Of a DNA stretch of 33,452 nucleotides, positions 32,099-33,452 are shown piece by piece. Source of the stretch: Lentisphaeraceae bacterium (GTDB taxonomy: Bacteria; Verrucomicrobiota; Lentisphaeria; Lentisphaerales; Lentisphaeraceae); contig JAJPOQ010000099.1 in assembly GCA_021232515.1 (NCBI GenBank), positions 1-33,452 of the forward strand, given 5' to 3'. Made by a program: the position numbers and the translations under genes. The notes under the pieces were generated by a model. The model was not told the origin of the DNA. It ran no database searches and was given only the letters and a program-made list of their open reading frames with translations. Every line of letters starts with the position of its first letter. The first letter of the stretch is position 1.

Positions 32099-33103
32099 TC
32101 AGCTGTTTTGCGGAATAGTTTCTAGTAGATGCTTAACGATGTCGGCGGATGATATGCCTTCGGCTTGGGCGCCAAAGTTTGGTGCTATTCTGTGTCTAAG
32201 AACAGGAACTGCTACAGCCGCTACATCTTCAGTTGATACGTGATAGTTGCCATGCAGGATCGCTCTAGCTTTAGCTGCACTAATTAATGAAAGAGATGCA
32301 CGAGGACCGGCACCGATGCTCAACCACTGCTTCACATACTCTGTTGCTTCTGGCTTCTCTCTTCTTGTAGCTCTAACGAGATCGACCGCATACTTGAGAA
32401 CATGATCTGCAACTGGTGCTTTTTTAATAAGGTTTTGATATCTTAGAATATCTTCACCCGATACTGCCGACTCTATCTCCTCACTAGTACCTGAAGTGAC
32501 TGTTCTAACGATTTCCATTTCTTCGTCAGCTTCTGGGTAATCCACAAATAGATTAAAGAGGAAACGGTCTTGCTGTGCTTCTGGAAGTGGATAAGTACCT
32601 TCTTGGTCAATCGGGTTTTGCGTTGCAATAACAAAGAAAGGTTTTGAAAGTGGATAGATCTTACCGCCTACTGAAACTTGCTTCTCTTGCATCGCTTCTA
32701 GTAATGCAGCCTGAGTCTTTGGAGGTGTACGGTTTATTTCGTCCGCAAGAATAATGTTTGAGAAGATTGGACCAGCCATGAACTTATACATACGCTCTTT
32801 AGTTACAGGATCGTCTTGAATTACTTCTGTACCGACGATGTCTGACGGCATAAGGTCTGGAGTAAACTGAATACGTTTAAAGTCTAAGTCTAAAGCTTCA
32901 CAAAGAGAAGTAACTAGTAGTGTTTTTGCTAGACCTGGAACACCAACTAAAAGAACGTGGCCTCCTGCAAAAACTGAAATAAGAAGATTTTCTACAACTT
33001 CATTTTGGCCGACAATCTTCTTGTGAATTTCCTTACGCATCTTGCTGAAAGCTACACCGATCTCTTCAACTACTTCAGCATCTGACTTTGCATCTTGACT
33101 CAT
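32099..33103 (-). CDS. MoxR-family AAA+ ATPase
   Basis: A 334-aa AAA+ ATPase and the first gene of the ten-gene envelope operon. Walker A is GVPGLAKT (54-61), Walker B NIILADE (116-122), followed by NRTPPKTQAALLEAMQE (124-140), typical of MoxR; sensor 1 lies in FFVIATQNP. The C-terminal helical lid contains RASLSLISAAKARA. MoxR proteins act as ATP-driven chaperones, often for metal insertion or maturation of complexes through a VWA partner. The start is preceded by GGAGAG at good spacing (the ATG at 33103; an out-of-frame ATG lies 4 bases upstream). The promoter must be in the 218-bp gap upstream. Confidence 0.97.
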   Translation of the reverse strand: MSQDAKSDAEVVEEIGVAFSKMRKEIHKKIVGQNEVVENLLISVFAGGHVLLVGVPGLAKTLLVTSLCEALDLDFKRIQFTPDLMPSDIVGTEVIQDDPVTKERMYKFMAGPIFSNIILADEINRTPPKTQAALLEAMQEKQVSVGGKIYPLSKPFFVIATQNPIDQEGTYPLPEAQQDRFLFNLFVDYPEADEEMEIVRTVTSGTSEEIESAVSGEDILRYQNLIKKAPVADHVLKYAVDLVRATRREKPEATEYVKQWLSIGAGPRASLSLISAAKARAILHGNYHVSTEDVAAVAVPVLRHRIAPNFGAQAEGISSADIVKHLLETIPQNS

Positions 33104-33321
33104 TCATTCTCTCCAAATTAGAAGTTTGTAAAATTTTTATTATTTCAATAGTTATCACACACTCACACCCTGCTTGATAAACCAAGCTGCTGTGTTTCAG
33201 TCACAATTAGGATAACAAAGCCGTCTCTCGATATTATGAAACTTTAAAATAAATCTCTAAGGACCCGCCCCACAAAAACCATAAGTAACTAATAATAAGA
33301 AACTTGAGATCAAATATTTTA
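33104..33321. other. 218-bp intergenic region upstream of the MoxR operon
   Basis: AT-rich, no credible gene. It must contain the promoter of the ten-gene operon, but I see no convincing -35/-10 pair. An inverted repeat TTATCA (33152-33157) / TGATAA (33175-33180), spaced 17 bp, could be an operator. A second, smaller one is TGTG-N7-CACA at 33191-33205. No clear terminator follows the putative gene at 33322. A G/C-rich patch (33260-33272) interrupts otherwise AT-rich DNA but does not fold into a hairpin. Confidence 0.5.
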
Positions 33322-33450
33322 TTAATGTTCCAAGTTCTGTGATGATGGAGCAACCTTTCTAATTCCCATCATCACCTTATTCTGTATTTTCATCTTTTCA
33401 TTCCAGAATAGTTTCCACTGCTTTTCATCAGTAAATTTCTTTAACAATAT
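33322..33450 (-). CDS. Possible C-terminal end of an unidentified gene, partial at the right edge
   Basis: On the minus strand a frame is open from the right edge to a TAA at 33322-33324, giving 42 residues (…KKFTDEKQWKLFWNEK… ending NLEH). The other two minus frames contain early stops. The sequence is lysine-rich and of normal composition, so it could be the end of a real protein, but 42 codons without a stop can also occur by chance. No family is recognised. Confidence 0.4.
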   Translation of the reverse strand: MLLKKFTDEKQWKLFWNEKMKIQNKVMMGIRKVAPSSQNLEH

Positions 33451-33452
33451 GC

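Noticed and set aside
33191..33205. CRP-like site TGTG-N7-CACA upstream of moxR
   Set aside because: The arm spacing is one base shorter than the CRP site, the match is only the outer four bases, and no CRP-type regulator is known to act here.
1..33452. Mobile element, prophage, CRISPR or defence island
   Set aside because: No transposase, integrase, phage structural gene, spacer array or nuclease is present; both gene trains are ordered operons of metabolic or envelope genes.

Overview
The window looks like chromosomal DNA from a member of the PVC superphylum, most likely a Lentisphaera-type (Lentisphaerota) marine bacterium. This is inferred from four things: a Pirellula/Verrucomicrobium-type heme-binding HEAT protein, several DUF1080 (3-keto-disaccharide hydrolase family) lipoproteins, a long MoxR/DUF58/BatA/VWA operon with a squalene-cyclase-like toroid protein, and a low-to-moderate G+C content that argues against most planctomycetes. 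No sequence search was run, so the taxon is an inference.

Layout. Nearly everything is on the minus strand, in two long tight gene trains. (A) 12458 down to 1, running off the left edge, has nine genes with gaps of 22 bp or less: Gfo/Idh/MocA oxidoreductase, xylose-isomerase-like TIM barrel, aldo/keto reductase, aldose 1-epimerase, a 749-aa desaturase-Rieske-reductase fusion, a DUF1080 lipoprotein, a 1126-aa cytochrome-c/HEAT protein, an HSL-type esterase and a tandem-DUF1080 lipoprotein. A 297-bp leader with repeats and a possible operator precedes it. (B) In the middle, an ArsR-type regulator fused to a SAM methyltransferase (minus) is divergent from serS (plus). A bidirectional hairpin terminator separates serS from train B. 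(C) 33103 down to 15146 has ten genes with gaps of 8 bp or less or overlaps: MoxR ATPase, DUF58, BatA-like VWA protein, VWA/glutaminase-like membrane protein, DUF4175-like membrane protein, an acidic coiled-coil protein with a 45-bp tandem repeat, a squalene-cyclase-like toroid protein, an NPCBM-like protein, a secreted unknown and a 1691-aa beta-propeller protein. The right edge (33322-33450) may hold the last 42 codons of another minus-strand gene.

How the genes may work together. Train A resembles a sugar or inositol oxidation pathway built around what looks like a one-polypeptide version of the rhizobial MocD-MocE-MocF rhizopine O-demethylase: a diiron desaturase-like oxygenase, a MocE-like Rieske ferredoxin and an NqrF-like flavin reductase. 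MocA-like and MocC-like enzymes lie in the same operon. My working hypothesis is oxidative O-demethylation or hydroxylation of a methylated or otherwise modified sugar, with DUF1080 proteins, the esterase and the cytochrome acting outside the cytoplasm on the parent glycan. Train C is a MoxR-AAA+/VWA envelope system of the kind common in PVC bacteria. It has three VWA-type proteins and several exported partners of unknown function.

There is no sign of phage, IS elements, CRISPR, rRNA or tRNA genes.
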